From: Verrucomicrobiales bacterium
Lineage (GTDB): Bacteria > Verrucomicrobiota > Verrucomicrobiia > Methylacidiphilales > JAAUTS01
Reading direction: 5' to 3'
DNA: 38,856 nucleotides
NCBI GenBank assembly: GCA_031265105.1
Contig: JAISDC010000066.1
Span: 1-38,856 of the forward strand
Both the position numbers and the translations under genes were made by a program. A model generated the notes under the pieces. That model was not told the origin of the DNA, made no database searches, and worked only from the letters and a program-made list of their open reading frames with translations. How positions within the stretch are numbered: position 1 is the stretch's first letter; the number at the start of each line of letters is the position of its first letter. Below, one piece after another: positions 25,001-33,813 of the stretch.

Positions 25001-25882
25001 CGCGCGCCAGCCCATGTAATCCGCCGCGCCCGGCCCGGTTTCGCCGTGCGGGTCGGTGACCGACATCAGGTGGTCATCGTCAGCGTACTGCCGCAAAAAC
25101 TCCTGCAAGTCCGCGCCCTGCCCGCGCTCGAGCCGGTTCTCCGCGAACGGCACGTCGCCGTAATAATCGGTCCAATGCGTCGAGTCCGGGTCGCCGACGT
25201 GCGTGTCCTCCGGGTATTTGTCATACACATACGGCGACACGTCCATCCACCGGTTGAACTTGTAGCCGAGGTCGTAGCGGCGCGCGCGCTCGGCGATGGG
25301 GCCATAGACGCCCGCCACGTTGACGCCGAGCTGATGCTGGCGGAAAAAATCAAAATCGCCGTCGTCGGTCATGCCCGGCTTGGCGTGGCCGCCGGTGCGG
25401 TTGGGCGAATACCAAAAGCTCATCGCGTGCCGGTCCCACAAATCGAGGAAATACGGGTGTTCCCGCTGATCGTGATATTTCGCGCCCGCCAGTTGCGCCG
25501 GCGCCGACTGGAGAAACTCGTCCAGCGCCGCCGGCGTGTCAAACGAATACACCGTCACGACGCTCGCGCCGTCCAGCAGCACCGGCAGCAGCGCGCGGCC
25601 CGACTCGAACACCAGCGCCTTCAACGCCGTCCGCCCCGCCCGCACCTCGCGCTCGCTGACGGTCGGCAGCGTGGTGAAATCGGCGAAGATTTTCGACCAC
25701 ACGATGCGCGCCTTGTCAGCGTCAGCGGCGGCGATGCGCGCGCCATGGTCGTTCCGCATCACCGTCAGCGGCCCGTACACGCGCAGGTTATAATTCTTCG
25801 TCTCTGACTCTTTGTCACAGCCAGCCAACCAACCGGCGCCGGCCACAACCAGCGCCACCCATGTTATGTTTTTCCATTTCAT
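22034..25882 (-). CDS. giant lipoprotein clan-A-like glycoside hydrolase, family B, copy 1
   Basis: About 1282 residues. Starting at the ATG at 25882 gives a lipoprotein signal, MKWKNITWVALVVAGAGW followed by LAGC, so it is probably anchored to a membrane. Order: N-terminal beta domain (~35-150); barrel start at RHAMSFWYSPN (~156); jelly-roll insertion opening DLSGEWKLRVMK (~356-500); rest of the barrel; glutaminase-like domain (YRVIIDDNFHTL...WVADGGTLVLN, ~720); C-terminal jelly rolls (~1076 onward). Candidate catalytic Glu: PHGETGPGA (~280) and SAEPSGP (~594), conserved in all four giant paralogs. The closest relative is the gene at 29957-33796, with long identical runs such as GNVTDWQQHTYYHDSI. 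It is the last gene of the second operon, 72 bp after its neighbour with a REP-like palindrome between. Confidence 0.85.
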   Translation of the reverse strand: MKWKNITWVALVVAGAGWLAGCDKESETKNYNLRVYGPLTVMRNDHGARIAAADADKARIVWSKIFADFTTLPTVSEREVRAGRTALKALVFESGRALLPVLLDGASVVTVYSFDTPAALDEFLQSAPAQLAGAKYHDQREHPYFLDLWDRHAMSFWYSPNRTGGHAKPGMTDDGDFDFFRQHQLGVNVAGVYGPIAERARRYDLGYKFNRWMDVSPYVYDKYPEDTHVGDPDSTHWTDYYGDVPFAENRLERGQGADLQEFLRQYADDDHLMSVTDPHGETGPGAADYMGWRARDESSRRSFIAYLRDTRQFTVSALGERWYGDARRFKSWDDVQFPRERDFYGWQDGASQDLSGEWKLRVMKRADGEQAKLFDPTVSDANWFPFAMPGTEAFAFRFWRETTDGAWLRFTFKADANLLRKAADGQPVYLTVCPFNYALYANPTSVWFNGQKLGDLTLGYGEEWGQFDVTKILTVGDNTLTVFAPNGHIKGPRFLTTKRAEEFPTPDKQLNARLYDLREWVADNTARSNARAIEIIRGADADRPVKMMAFYSMIDVMMPWLEQLGGYPHCTGEGAYFRPWFKRYGYLRGIQSSAEPSGPAGDMRGLRRIYFTLQMEGGNALDYFIHLHSVTADPEMKAWFERNAGYLQLMGRFDLKKPDVAIARSWRAERVFIPWPTMPADSGYMNDLGRGDMYQAHYSYVYTSERELADGLLQNYRVIIDDNFHTLNPADVDNLEQWVADGGTLVLNQRSGRNTYEEANSWPIEKLTGCVATVRPMGGKVTFEANPEILKAYAGKTFADTGNVTDWQQHTYYHDSIALAAKDGVSVSVIARYEDGAPAIVSRALGKGRVIVLGSAFYRDSSDVDGYYVGSHAQAQFYQHLLGELGVQPVVVSEQDNLWSERFVSNNGSTELLVLGNAHGTEPLKSGSAVWELDFAPRRVFDPVTGATLPVKIEGRKVTVSVQDLLSYDLRYFAVERTDSTAVEALDHWLFRQSQMWRAVPPGIQLQYEDYWPAQMFGQWLIKQFGTEAEARAALAPDYPTASGWTSGLNADWASLGLPTGKNLWAVHRKEITISDGWFDDLRGVELIWTWGRRNVMELWVNGSVIVSGANTDHEKLFATLKPGKNIVTLLVRAEDDGNGGRINEFMFARVPGKHGEALTVNDNWTVYPDETKPQTVSFPAKGEWMLARKKITVPEKYRDCEVWLEARGATIGAVNGRSRYNSNNYGARNRRAALLINVTPDIKFGADNDVWLGAGNWNDGIRPGPMDLQDVKLWFIPRGKK

Positions 25883-25896
25883 AAAATCAGTTTGTC

Positions 25897-25944
25897 GGGA
25901 GCGCCGGCCTGGCCAGTCATCGCAAGCCAACCGCCCGCGCTCCA
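25897..25944. repeat. REP-like GC-rich palindrome 1
   Basis: Outer arms GGGAGCGCCGGCC and CCGCCCGCGCTCCA are related to the palindrome at 29883-29939 through GGAGCGCGGGC (minus strand). Located in the gap between the family-A gene at 25955 and the family-B gene at 25882. Confidence 0.5.
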
Positions 25945-25954
25945 TATTATATCA

Positions 25955-28900
25955 TCACGGGTACGTGCCCGGTTCGTGAAATTCCAAGGCCGCCTCGCTG
26001 ATGTTGTCGGGGCCGCCGCCGGTGAGCAAAATGATTTCATTGTCAGCGCCGACGTTCACCCACGGCGTGATGTTCAACGGCAGCGGGGCGGCCTCCTTGG
26101 TGTGCGGGCGCAAATAGTGACCGTTGATGACCACGCCGACGATGTTGACAGCCTGCAGTACGACGGTCTGGCCGCGCGCGGCGTCGCTGACTTTCACCAC
26201 GCGGCGCAGCGCGCGCGTGTCTTTCTCCGTTTTACCCGGCAATGGCAGCGGCGCGCGGAAGTTGATGTAGTCGCCAGTCGGTTGCCAGTCGCCTGCCAAA
26301 TCCTGTCGCGCCGCCGGCGCGGGATGGAAGGACAGCCACGCCGCACCGTTGGCGCCGAGCAGCACGCGGCCTTGCTCGCTGCGGATGTCCACGGCCAGCA
26401 AATGTTTTTCGCCGGCCCTGACTGCGATGTTGGCGCAACGGTCGGGCACCGGCTGACCGTCGAGGTAAATGCGCGCGTGGCCGTAAAATTCCGGCAGCCG
26501 CAGGCCGACCGTGCCATTGTCCCAGTTGGCGGGAATCTGGATTGCGCGGCGGAACACGGCGCGTTGCGCGCCGGGATGGTCGGGATGCGTGAAGATGCCG
26601 AGCGGGCGGCGCTCCCAGCCGTTGTCATCGGCAGCGGACGATACTTCAGCCAACGGCTCGCCGGCTGGTGTCAGCGCCAGCGGCTTGAACGCCCAGCCGT
26701 CGGTGATGTCCACCATCCATTTTTGCTCCTTCGGTGGGAACGGCTGGCCCAGGTCGCCGTCAGCGCCGCTCCACCAGCCGCGTTGCAGCGTAAACCATTC
26801 GTCCGCCGACCCGCTGACCGCGCGCGGGGTGAGATACACATTGACCGTGGTCGGCGGCGGCAACCGTACCGGCAGCCGGCCGTCGCTCAGCGCGCGGCGC
26901 TCGCCGGTTTTCACGTCGATAAACCACGCCGGGCGCAGCGGCGCGTCCAGCACCACATTGCCGCGCAATTCGCCGGTCTTGCTGTTGTTATACACCGCCC
27001 ACACGTCGTACAGGCCGCTGTTGCTGACGAAGTGCCGCCAGACCACTGCCTTCGGGTCACTGTCAGCCTCGAAGCGCGCGGGGATTTTCCCGATGTTCTG
27101 CCACTGGAAAATCTGGCCGAAAAAACTGTTGCCGCGCGGCTCGTTGCTGTAACCGAAGCTCGGACCGACAGTCACCACGTAGCCCCGGCCGATTTGCCGC
27201 AGGCCCAGCGCCACGCTGCCGTCTTTTTTCCAGGTAGCAAGGATTTGCGCGTCATCGGCGACCCGCTGATAGTGGATGCCGTGGATTTCCTTTTCGCCGA
27301 GGCTGAAGTCGGCGGACAAAAACGCGCGCTCCGGCCCAACGCTGACCGCGTCCGAATAAAAGTACCGGCCCGGCTGGGCGCGGAAACCGCTGACCGTGGC
27401 CAGCGGCCAGGTGTCCGGCTCGGTCAACGAATGCCGCCCGCTGTCGCCGTAGGTGACGAAAATGCCGCCGGCGCGGACGTAACGCTCGATGCCGCTGACG
27501 GTGGCCTCGTCCATGAACGACGTGCTGGTGTCCACGATGACGCGATATTGCGCCGGGTCAATTTGGTCGCGCTGGAACGACAACTCGGTCACCGCGTCGC
27601 TCTCGTAGGCCGGACCGGGCGGCGCGGCGTCGAGCAGGCTGAACACGCGGCGCGCGTTGAACGGCGAGACGTAGGCGTTGCCGCGGAAATACGGCTCACC
27701 GTCAGCGTTCACCGCCGCGCGACCGTCGCCCAGCCACGGGAAGCCGAGCAGCCGCTCGACCCGCCCCGAGTACAGCGCCGCGACCCTGGCACTCGTCTGG
27801 TGATAACGCCCGATGCTGGTATAGACCTTGGCGTATTCCTCGAAGTGTCGCTTGTTGTCGGGATGCCAGTAGATTTCGCCCATGTTCATGAACAAATCCA
27901 CCGCGTTCACGCCCTCGGTAATCCAGTGCCCGTAAAACATGCCGAACTGCTGCGGGTTCGGCGGGCCGTTGCCCGGCTCGGTGCTCATCGGCAGCCCCGC
28001 CGCGCGCATGTAGGCGGCCAGCCGGTCGCACCACCACCCCGCCATGTAGCCGGTGTTGTGAAAATCGCCGCCGTACGCGCGCGCCGCCTGGTGAATCACA
28101 TCGACGTAATAATCCGGCGACATCAAGATAATCCCGCGATGCGGATCCGCCTGCCGGATCATCTGCATCCCGCGCACCAGCGCTTTTTCACGAATGTAAA
28201 ACATCCAGTCATAATAATCCGCCCACTGCGCGTTCCGGCCCGCGCCCAGGCCGGGATACGCCTGCGGCTCCGCGCCGGACAAATAGACCCGATAGTTTAT
28301 CATCCCGCGCGACAAGCGCACTGCCAGCACATTGTCAGCGGGTTTTATCAGGCCGGTCACGTCGAATGCCGCGCGGTGGTCCTGGTCGTACAGCGGCACT
28401 TTTTCCTCCAGTGTCTTGCCATTCAAGGTGACGGTCACCCGCTGCGACTGGTCCTGGTCCCGCCGCGCGCCGCGGTTGTCGTTCATGTCCCACACGTAGA
28501 GGAACACCTTGGGCCGCGCCGCCAGCCAGCCACCGTCAGCGTCGAAATGCCGCCGCCACAACACCGGCTGCTTCGCAATCGTGCCCATCAACCGGTTCAG
28601 GCCGTGCCCGGGCGCGACAATCACCGGCCACGCGCTGTCATTGAAATCCGCCGTTAGCGCCGCCTCATTGTCAGCGTCGTCGTAACTCACCCGCCACTCG
28701 CCGCGCAAATCCAGCGCGTCCGGCCCCCAGCCGAAAAATTCCGCGATTTCCGGCACCCGCACATCGTCCCACGCGCGGAGGTCGTCACGGCCCCAGCGTT
28801 GCGCCAGCGCTGACGGTGAGCCGTATTTTTCCCGCAAATAGGCGCGATAATTCGCGTCCGCCAGCGGCCCGTACTCGACCAGCATGTCCGCCGGCCCGTG

Positions 28901-29950
28901 GCCCATTTCCTCGTGCGGCTCCAGCCACGCGCTGATGTTCTCCTCGGCGCGGTATTTCTTTACCAACTGCTGCACCTGCGCCAGCAGCGTGTCCTGCCCC
29001 GACTCCGAGCACCACGACACCAGCGCGCCGATGCCGAAGTTCATCGAGCCGTAGTAAGTGCCCAGGAAATCCGGCGCGAACTGCATCAGCGTCAGCGGGT
29101 CGCGGTTGTAAATCCAGTAATGAATTTTCGAGTTCAACTCCAAATTCAGCCCGACCGGGATGCCGTTCTTCCGCGCCTCACGCAACGCCCAGTCCCAGCG
29201 CAGGTCGTTGTTCAGCCACTCGGCGGTTTCGCCGTACTGCGCGCCGGTCCAGATGGTCAGCCCCGCGCCGTGTCGCGCCGCGAACGCGAAATCCTCCGCC
29301 GGGTCGTAGGAAATAATCGGCGGCTTGCCCGGCCCCGGCTTCAGCAATCCGGGCGCGTAATAAAAATGGAACCCGAACTTGTCGAAGCGGTCGAGCCACA
29401 TCGGCACCTTCGCCTCCGCTGACGATGACCAGCCGCTGACGGTCAGCGTCTTGCCCAGCAACTCACCCAGCGCTGACGGTGACGCCGCCGCCGCGATAAT
29501 CACCGTGCCGCCCTGGCGCAAAGCCGCCACCGCGCCCTGTTCACCCGCGTCGCGGAAATGGACGGCCTGCCCGCTGACGGTGACCTGGCCGGGTTTGGTG
29601 CCCGGCGGCAGCGTGTCGAGGTCGGACAAATATTTCGCCTGCGCGAGTTTCGCCGCCGCCTCGTCCTCACAATTGATTTGTAGTAACGAGCCGCCGTCAG
29701 CGTCCCGCCAACTGGCGCCGCTGACAGTGCCGTAGGCGCGCAATTTTTTCGGCGCGAACGTGCCGCTGAGCGTCAGCGTCTGGTCATTCACCGGAGCGGC
29801 GCCGTCAGCGGCGGGCAACGGCCCGCCCCGCGGCCCGCACGCGCTCACGCCCAGCGCCAGCAAGGCCGCCAGCAGCGCCCTATGGAACGCGGGCAGCCCT
29901 GCCCGCGTTGGCCTTGCGGGCAAGGATGCCCGCGCTCCATCATTGTTCAT
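25955..29950 (-). CDS. giant clan-A-like glycoside hydrolase, family A, copy 2
   Basis: About 1331 residues, paralog of 3502-7542. A lipoprotein-like signal (ALLAALLALGVSAC) follows a 23-residue N-terminal extension that is encoded by a REP-like palindrome; no start codon lies between. Order as in family A: N-terminal beta region; barrel start with GFHFYYAPG (~195); jelly-roll insertion DLRGEWRVSYDD (~417); rest of the barrel; glutaminase-like domain (YRVIVDTSTSF...YVRAGGIFVTYG, ~808); C-terminal jelly rolls (~1085 and ~1220, DLAGDWQ). Candidate catalytic Glu: in EPHEEMGHGP (~346) and STEPGNGP (~657). Compared with copy 1, the PHGE motif reads PHEE, which keeps the candidate Glu. The start is 6 bp after the stop of the upstream family-B gene. 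Confidence 0.85.
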   Translation of the reverse strand: MNNDGARASLPARPTRAGLPAFHRALLAALLALGVSACGPRGGPLPAADGAAPVNDQTLTLSGTFAPKKLRAYGTVSGASWRDADGGSLLQINCEDEAAAKLAQAKYLSDLDTLPPGTKPGQVTVSGQAVHFRDAGEQGAVAALRQGGTVIIAAAASPSALGELLGKTLTVSGWSSSAEAKVPMWLDRFDKFGFHFYYAPGLLKPGPGKPPIISYDPAEDFAFAARHGAGLTIWTGAQYGETAEWLNNDLRWDWALREARKNGIPVGLNLELNSKIHYWIYNRDPLTLMQFAPDFLGTYYGSMNFGIGALVSWCSESGQDTLLAQVQQLVKKYRAEENISAWLEPHEEMGHGPADMLVEYGPLADANYRAYLREKYGSPSALAQRWGRDDLRAWDDVRVPEIAEFFGWGPDALDLRGEWRVSYDDADNEAALTADFNDSAWPVIVAPGHGLNRLMGTIAKQPVLWRRHFDADGGWLAARPKVFLYVWDMNDNRGARRDQDQSQRVTVTLNGKTLEEKVPLYDQDHRAAFDVTGLIKPADNVLAVRLSRGMINYRVYLSGAEPQAYPGLGAGRNAQWADYYDWMFYIREKALVRGMQMIRQADPHRGIILMSPDYYVDVIHQAARAYGGDFHNTGYMAGWWCDRLAAYMRAAGLPMSTEPGNGPPNPQQFGMFYGHWITEGVNAVDLFMNMGEIYWHPDNKRHFEEYAKVYTSIGRYHQTSARVAALYSGRVERLLGFPWLGDGRAAVNADGEPYFRGNAYVSPFNARRVFSLLDAAPPGPAYESDAVTELSFQRDQIDPAQYRVIVDTSTSFMDEATVSGIERYVRAGGIFVTYGDSGRHSLTEPDTWPLATVSGFRAQPGRYFYSDAVSVGPERAFLSADFSLGEKEIHGIHYQRVADDAQILATWKKDGSVALGLRQIGRGYVVTVGPSFGYSNEPRGNSFFGQIFQWQNIGKIPARFEADSDPKAVVWRHFVSNSGLYDVWAVYNNSKTGELRGNVVLDAPLRPAWFIDVKTGERRALSDGRLPVRLPPPTTVNVYLTPRAVSGSADEWFTLQRGWWSGADGDLGQPFPPKEQKWMVDITDGWAFKPLALTPAGEPLAEVSSAADDNGWERRPLGIFTHPDHPGAQRAVFRRAIQIPANWDNGTVGLRLPEFYGHARIYLDGQPVPDRCANIAVRAGEKHLLAVDIRSEQGRVLLGANGAAWLSFHPAPAARQDLAGDWQPTGDYINFRAPLPLPGKTEKDTRALRRVVKVSDAARGQTVVLQAVNIVGVVINGHYLRPHTKEAAPLPLNITPWVNVGADNEIILLTGGGPDNISEAALEFHEPGTYP
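29883..29939. repeat. REP-like GC-rich palindrome 2, inside a coding start
   Basis: TGGAACGCGGGC at one end and GCCCGCGCTCCA at the other, with two nested GCGGGCA...TGCCCGC arms. It is read in frame as residues ~4-23 of the family-A gene (GARASLPARPTRAGLPAFH). The same GGAGCGCGGGCA...TGCCCGC family is familiar as an intergenic repeat in some Verrucomicrobiota. Confidence 0.65.
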
Positions 29951-29956
29951 AAGCGG

Positions 29957-32900
29957 TTATTTTTCGCGCGGCACGAACCACAGTTTCACGCCCTGCAAAT
30001 TCATCTCGCCGGGCCGGATGCCGTCGTTCCAAGTGTTGCCGCCGAGCCAGACATCGTTGGCCGCGCCGAACTTGAGGTCCGGCGTGATGTTGATGAGCAG
30101 CGTGTTGCGACGATAGCGCGAGCCGTACATGTTGCTGTTGTAGCGCGAACGACCGTTGGCGGCGACCACCAGCGCGCCAGGCGCCTCAATCCACACGTCG
30201 CAATTTTTGTATTGGTCGGGGATGGTGATGCTCTTGCGCGCCAGCAGCCACACGCCTTTCGCCGGCAGGCTCACCGTCTGCGGCGTGATTTCGTCGGGAT
30301 ACACCGTCCAGTCGTCGTTCACCGTCAGCGACTCCGCGTTTTTGCCGGGCACCGGCGCGAACACAAAGTCCGCAATCAACCCCGCGTTGCCGTCCTGCCC
30401 GGCGCGCACCAGAATCGCGATGAGATTTTTGCCGGGCCGCAACGCGCCGAGCAATTGGTCGTTAGCGATGGCGGTGCCGCTGACGATGACCTTGCCGTTG
30501 ACCTGCAACTCGGCGATGCCGCGCGGGCCGACGGCGTTCCACAAAAATTCGGCGCCGCGCAGGTTGTCGAACCAGGCCGCCTCGATGTCCACTTCCTTGC
30601 GATACACGCCCCACTGCAACGGCTTGAGCGGCAGGTTCAGCGACGCCCAGTCGGCCTTGAACGCGGTAATCCAGCCGCTGTTGGCGACCGGATAATCCAC
30701 GGCCAGCGCGGCGCGCGCGTCGGCCTCGTCGCCGAATTGCTTGGCCTGCCACTTGCCGAACGGCTGCACCGGCCAGTAGTCCGCGTATTTCGCCTGGAGG
30801 CCGGTCTTCACCTCGCGCCACATCTGGCCCTGGCGGAACAGCCAGTGGCCGACCGCGTCCGCCGCGCTCCAGTCGGCTTTCTCCACGGCGTAATATTTCA
30901 TCTCGTACACGCCGAGGTTGAGGCCGCTGATGGTGACCTTGTGGCCGTCAATCTTCACCGGCAGCGTCGCGCCGGTCACCGGGTCGAACACGCGCTTGGG
31001 CGCGAAATCCAGCACCCAGGTGGCGCTGCCGTTGACCAGCGGCTGGTCGAAGTTGCTGTTGCCGAGCACTAACATCTCGGTGGAGCCGTTGTTGCTGACG
31101 TAGCGCTCGCCCCACAGCCATTTGTCGTCGCACTCGATGTTCGGCGCGACGCCGAGGTCGGTCAGCAGGTTTTTGTAAAACACCGCCTGCTCGTCGCTGC
31201 CGATGTAGTAGCCCTTGATGTCGCTGCTGTCGCGGTAGAACGCGCTGCCGAGCACGATGACGCGGCCCTTGCCCAGCGCCCGGCTGACGATGGCCGGCGC
31301 GCCGTCCTCGTAACGCGCGATGACGCTGACGGTGACGCCGTCCTTCGCCGCCAGCGAAATGCTGTCGTGATAATACGTGTGCTGCTGCCAGTCGGTCACG
31401 TTGCCAGTGTCAGCGAAGGTTTTGCCGGCGTAGGCTTGCAGGATTTCGGGATTCGCCTCGAACGTCACCTTGCCGCCCATCGGCCTGATAGTCGCGACGC
31501 AGCCGGTGAGTTGTTCAATCGGCCAGGTATTCGCCCGCAGGTAATCGTTGCGGCCCGAACGCTGGTTCAGCACCAGCGTGCCGCCGTCGGCGACCCATTG
31601 TTCCAGGCGGTCAACGTCAGCGGCCTCAAGCGTGTGAAAATTGCCGTCAATGATGACCTTGTAATCTTTCAGCAGACCGTCGGCGAGTTCGCGCTCCGAG
31701 GTGTACACATAACCGTAGTGCGCCTGGTAAATGTCGCCGCGCCCAAGGTCGCTCTGGTAGCCGGTGTCCGCGGGCACCGTCGGCCACGCAATCGTCACGC
31801 GGTCCACGCGCCAGGAGCGGGCCAGCGCCACGTCCGGTTTTTTCAAATCGAACTTGCCCATCAGTTGATAGTAACGCACGTTCTGCTCATACCAGTCCTT
31901 CATCTCCGGATTGGCCGTGATGCTGTGCAGGTGGATGAAATAATCCATCGAGTTGCCGCCCTCCATCTGGAAGGTGAACATCTTGCGCTTCAGGTTCCAC
32001 ATGTCCGGCGCCGGCTGGCTCGGCTCCGCCGACGCCTCGATGCCGCGCAGGTAGCCGTAGCGCTTGAACCACGGGCGGAAATAATCCCCCTCGCCAGTGC
32101 AGTGCGGGTAGCCGCCGCGCTCCTCCAGCAGCGGCATCATCACGTCTATCATGCTATAAAACGCCATCATCTTCACCGGCCGGTCAGCGTCAGTGCCGCG
32201 AATGTAATCAATCGCGCGCGCGTTCGCCCGCGCCACGCAATCGGTCATCCATTCGCGCAAGTCGAACAACTGCGCGTTGACCAGCGGGTCGCTGGTCGGG
32301 AACGGCTCGCCGAGCTTGGTGGTCAGAAAGCGCGGGCCTTTGATCACGCCCAGCGGCGCGAACACCGTCAGCGTGTTGTCGCCGACGGTCAAAATTTTCG
32401 CCACGTCCCACTGGCCCCATTCCTCGCCGTTGCCGAAGGTCAGGTCGGCGAGTTTTTTGCCGTTCAACCAGATGCCGACCGGGTTGGCGTATTGCGCCGA
32501 GTTGAACGGGCACAGCGTCAGATAGACCGGCTGCCCGGCGGCGGCCTTTTGCAGCAAATTCGCGTCGGCCTTGAACGTGAAGCGCAACCAGCCGCCGTCG
32601 GTGACCGAGCGGTCGAGCCGGTTGGCGAACGGCTGCGTGCCGGGCACGGTCAGCGGGAACCAATTCGCGTCGCTGACCGCGGGGTCGAACAATTTCGCCT
32701 GCTCACCGTCAGCGCGTTTCATGATGCGCAGTTTCCACGTACCGGACAAATCCTGGCTCTCGCCGTCCTGCCAGCCGTAAAAATTCCGCTCGCGCGGGAA
32801 CCGCACGTCGTCCCACGATTTGAAATAACCGGCATCGCCGTACCAGCGCTCGCCGAGGCCGCTGAGGGTGAGTTGCCGCAAGTCGCGCAAATAATGAATG

Positions 32901-33796
32901 AGGTCCTGCCGCGAAGGCTCGTCCCGCCCGCGCATGCCGATTAAATCGTGCGCGCCCGGCCCGGTCTCGCCGTGCGGGTCGGTGACCGACAGCATGTATT
33001 CGTCATCGGTGTATTGTTTCAGAAACGCCTGCAACTCCGCCAACTGCCCCTGCTCCAACCGGTTGGCGGCAAACGGCACATCGCCGTAATAATCGTTCCA
33101 CAGCGTCATGTCGGGATCGCCGCTGTGGACATCCTGCGGATACTTGTCGTACACGAACGCCGAGACATCCATCCATTTGTTAAACTTGTAACCGAGGCCG
33201 TCACGGTCAGCGCGCTCGATGATGGGGCCGAAATTGTGCACCATGTTGATGCCGAGCTCGTGCTTGCGGAAAAACGCGAAATCGTCCTCGTCGGTCAGCC
33301 CCGGCTGTTTTTTGTTGGTCAGCGAATACCAGAAACTCATGCCGTGCCGGTCCCACAAGTCGAGGAAATACGGGTGCGCCCGCTGACCGCGATACAACGC
33401 GCCCGCGAGCTGCGCTGACGCTGACCGCAAAAATTCATCCAGTTCCGCCGCCGACGCGAACGTATATACCTCCACCGTCCGCGCGCCGTCCTTGAGCACC
33501 GGCAACAGCGCCCGCCCGCCCTCGAACATCAGCGCCTTCAGCGTGGCCTGGCCGGACACCACGTCGCGCTCGCTGACGGTGGGCAGCGTGGTGAAATCGG
33601 ACAGGATTTTCGACCACACGATGCGCGCCTTGCCGCTGTCAGCGGCGGTGATGCGGATGACATTCGCGTCCCGCGTCACCGTCAGCGGCCCGTACACGCG
33701 CAGGCGGTAGGTGGTGCCGTCATTGGAATCGGCCTCGTGGCAACCCGCCGCCAGCGACAGCGCGGCGGCTAACATTAATGTTTGGATATATTTCAT
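29957..33796 (-). CDS. giant lipoprotein clan-A-like glycoside hydrolase, family B, copy 2
   Basis: About 1279 residues with a lipoprotein signal (MKYIQTLMLAAALSLAAGC). The architecture matches copy 1: barrel start RHGMSFWYS (~155), jelly-roll insertion DLSGTWKLRIMK (~352), glutaminase-like domain (YKVIIDGNFHTL, ~715) and C-terminal jelly rolls. Candidate catalytic Glu: PHGETGPGA (~275) and SAEPSQP (~592). Its start has a good ribosome-binding site (AGGAGA 6 nt before the ATG). The two family-B genes are most alike in the barrel and glutaminase-like parts and least alike in the extreme N-terminus. It is the second gene of the operon, 17 bp after the toroid-like gene. Confidence 0.87.
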   Translation of the reverse strand: MKYIQTLMLAAALSLAAGCHEADSNDGTTYRLRVYGPLTVTRDANVIRITAADSGKARIVWSKILSDFTTLPTVSERDVVSGQATLKALMFEGGRALLPVLKDGARTVEVYTFASAAELDEFLRSASAQLAGALYRGQRAHPYFLDLWDRHGMSFWYSLTNKKQPGLTDEDDFAFFRKHELGINMVHNFGPIIERADRDGLGYKFNKWMDVSAFVYDKYPQDVHSGDPDMTLWNDYYGDVPFAANRLEQGQLAELQAFLKQYTDDEYMLSVTDPHGETGPGAHDLIGMRGRDEPSRQDLIHYLRDLRQLTLSGLGERWYGDAGYFKSWDDVRFPRERNFYGWQDGESQDLSGTWKLRIMKRADGEQAKLFDPAVSDANWFPLTVPGTQPFANRLDRSVTDGGWLRFTFKADANLLQKAAAGQPVYLTLCPFNSAQYANPVGIWLNGKKLADLTFGNGEEWGQWDVAKILTVGDNTLTVFAPLGVIKGPRFLTTKLGEPFPTSDPLVNAQLFDLREWMTDCVARANARAIDYIRGTDADRPVKMMAFYSMIDVMMPLLEERGGYPHCTGEGDYFRPWFKRYGYLRGIEASAEPSQPAPDMWNLKRKMFTFQMEGGNSMDYFIHLHSITANPEMKDWYEQNVRYYQLMGKFDLKKPDVALARSWRVDRVTIAWPTVPADTGYQSDLGRGDIYQAHYGYVYTSERELADGLLKDYKVIIDGNFHTLEAADVDRLEQWVADGGTLVLNQRSGRNDYLRANTWPIEQLTGCVATIRPMGGKVTFEANPEILQAYAGKTFADTGNVTDWQQHTYYHDSISLAAKDGVTVSVIARYEDGAPAIVSRALGKGRVIVLGSAFYRDSSDIKGYYIGSDEQAVFYKNLLTDLGVAPNIECDDKWLWGERYVSNNGSTEMLVLGNSNFDQPLVNGSATWVLDFAPKRVFDPVTGATLPVKIDGHKVTISGLNLGVYEMKYYAVEKADWSAADAVGHWLFRQGQMWREVKTGLQAKYADYWPVQPFGKWQAKQFGDEADARAALAVDYPVANSGWITAFKADWASLNLPLKPLQWGVYRKEVDIEAAWFDNLRGAEFLWNAVGPRGIAELQVNGKVIVSGTAIANDQLLGALRPGKNLIAILVRAGQDGNAGLIADFVFAPVPGKNAESLTVNDDWTVYPDEITPQTVSLPAKGVWLLARKSITIPDQYKNCDVWIEAPGALVVAANGRSRYNSNMYGSRYRRNTLLINITPDLKFGAANDVWLGGNTWNDGIRPGEMNLQGVKLWFVPREK

Positions 33797-33813
33797 GGTC
33801 AGTCTCCTGTCGG

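Noticed and set aside
22541-25807. A 1088-codon open frame on the plus strand opposite the family-B glycosidase
   Set aside because: It is antisense to a gene with signal peptide, domains and paralogs. Its Arg/Ala/Val/His-rich translation is the usual product of the reverse frame of GC-rich DNA.
25892-28657. A 921-codon plus-strand frame opposite the family-A glycosidase
   Set aside because: Same reason: shadow of a well-supported gene, with no domain features in its translation.
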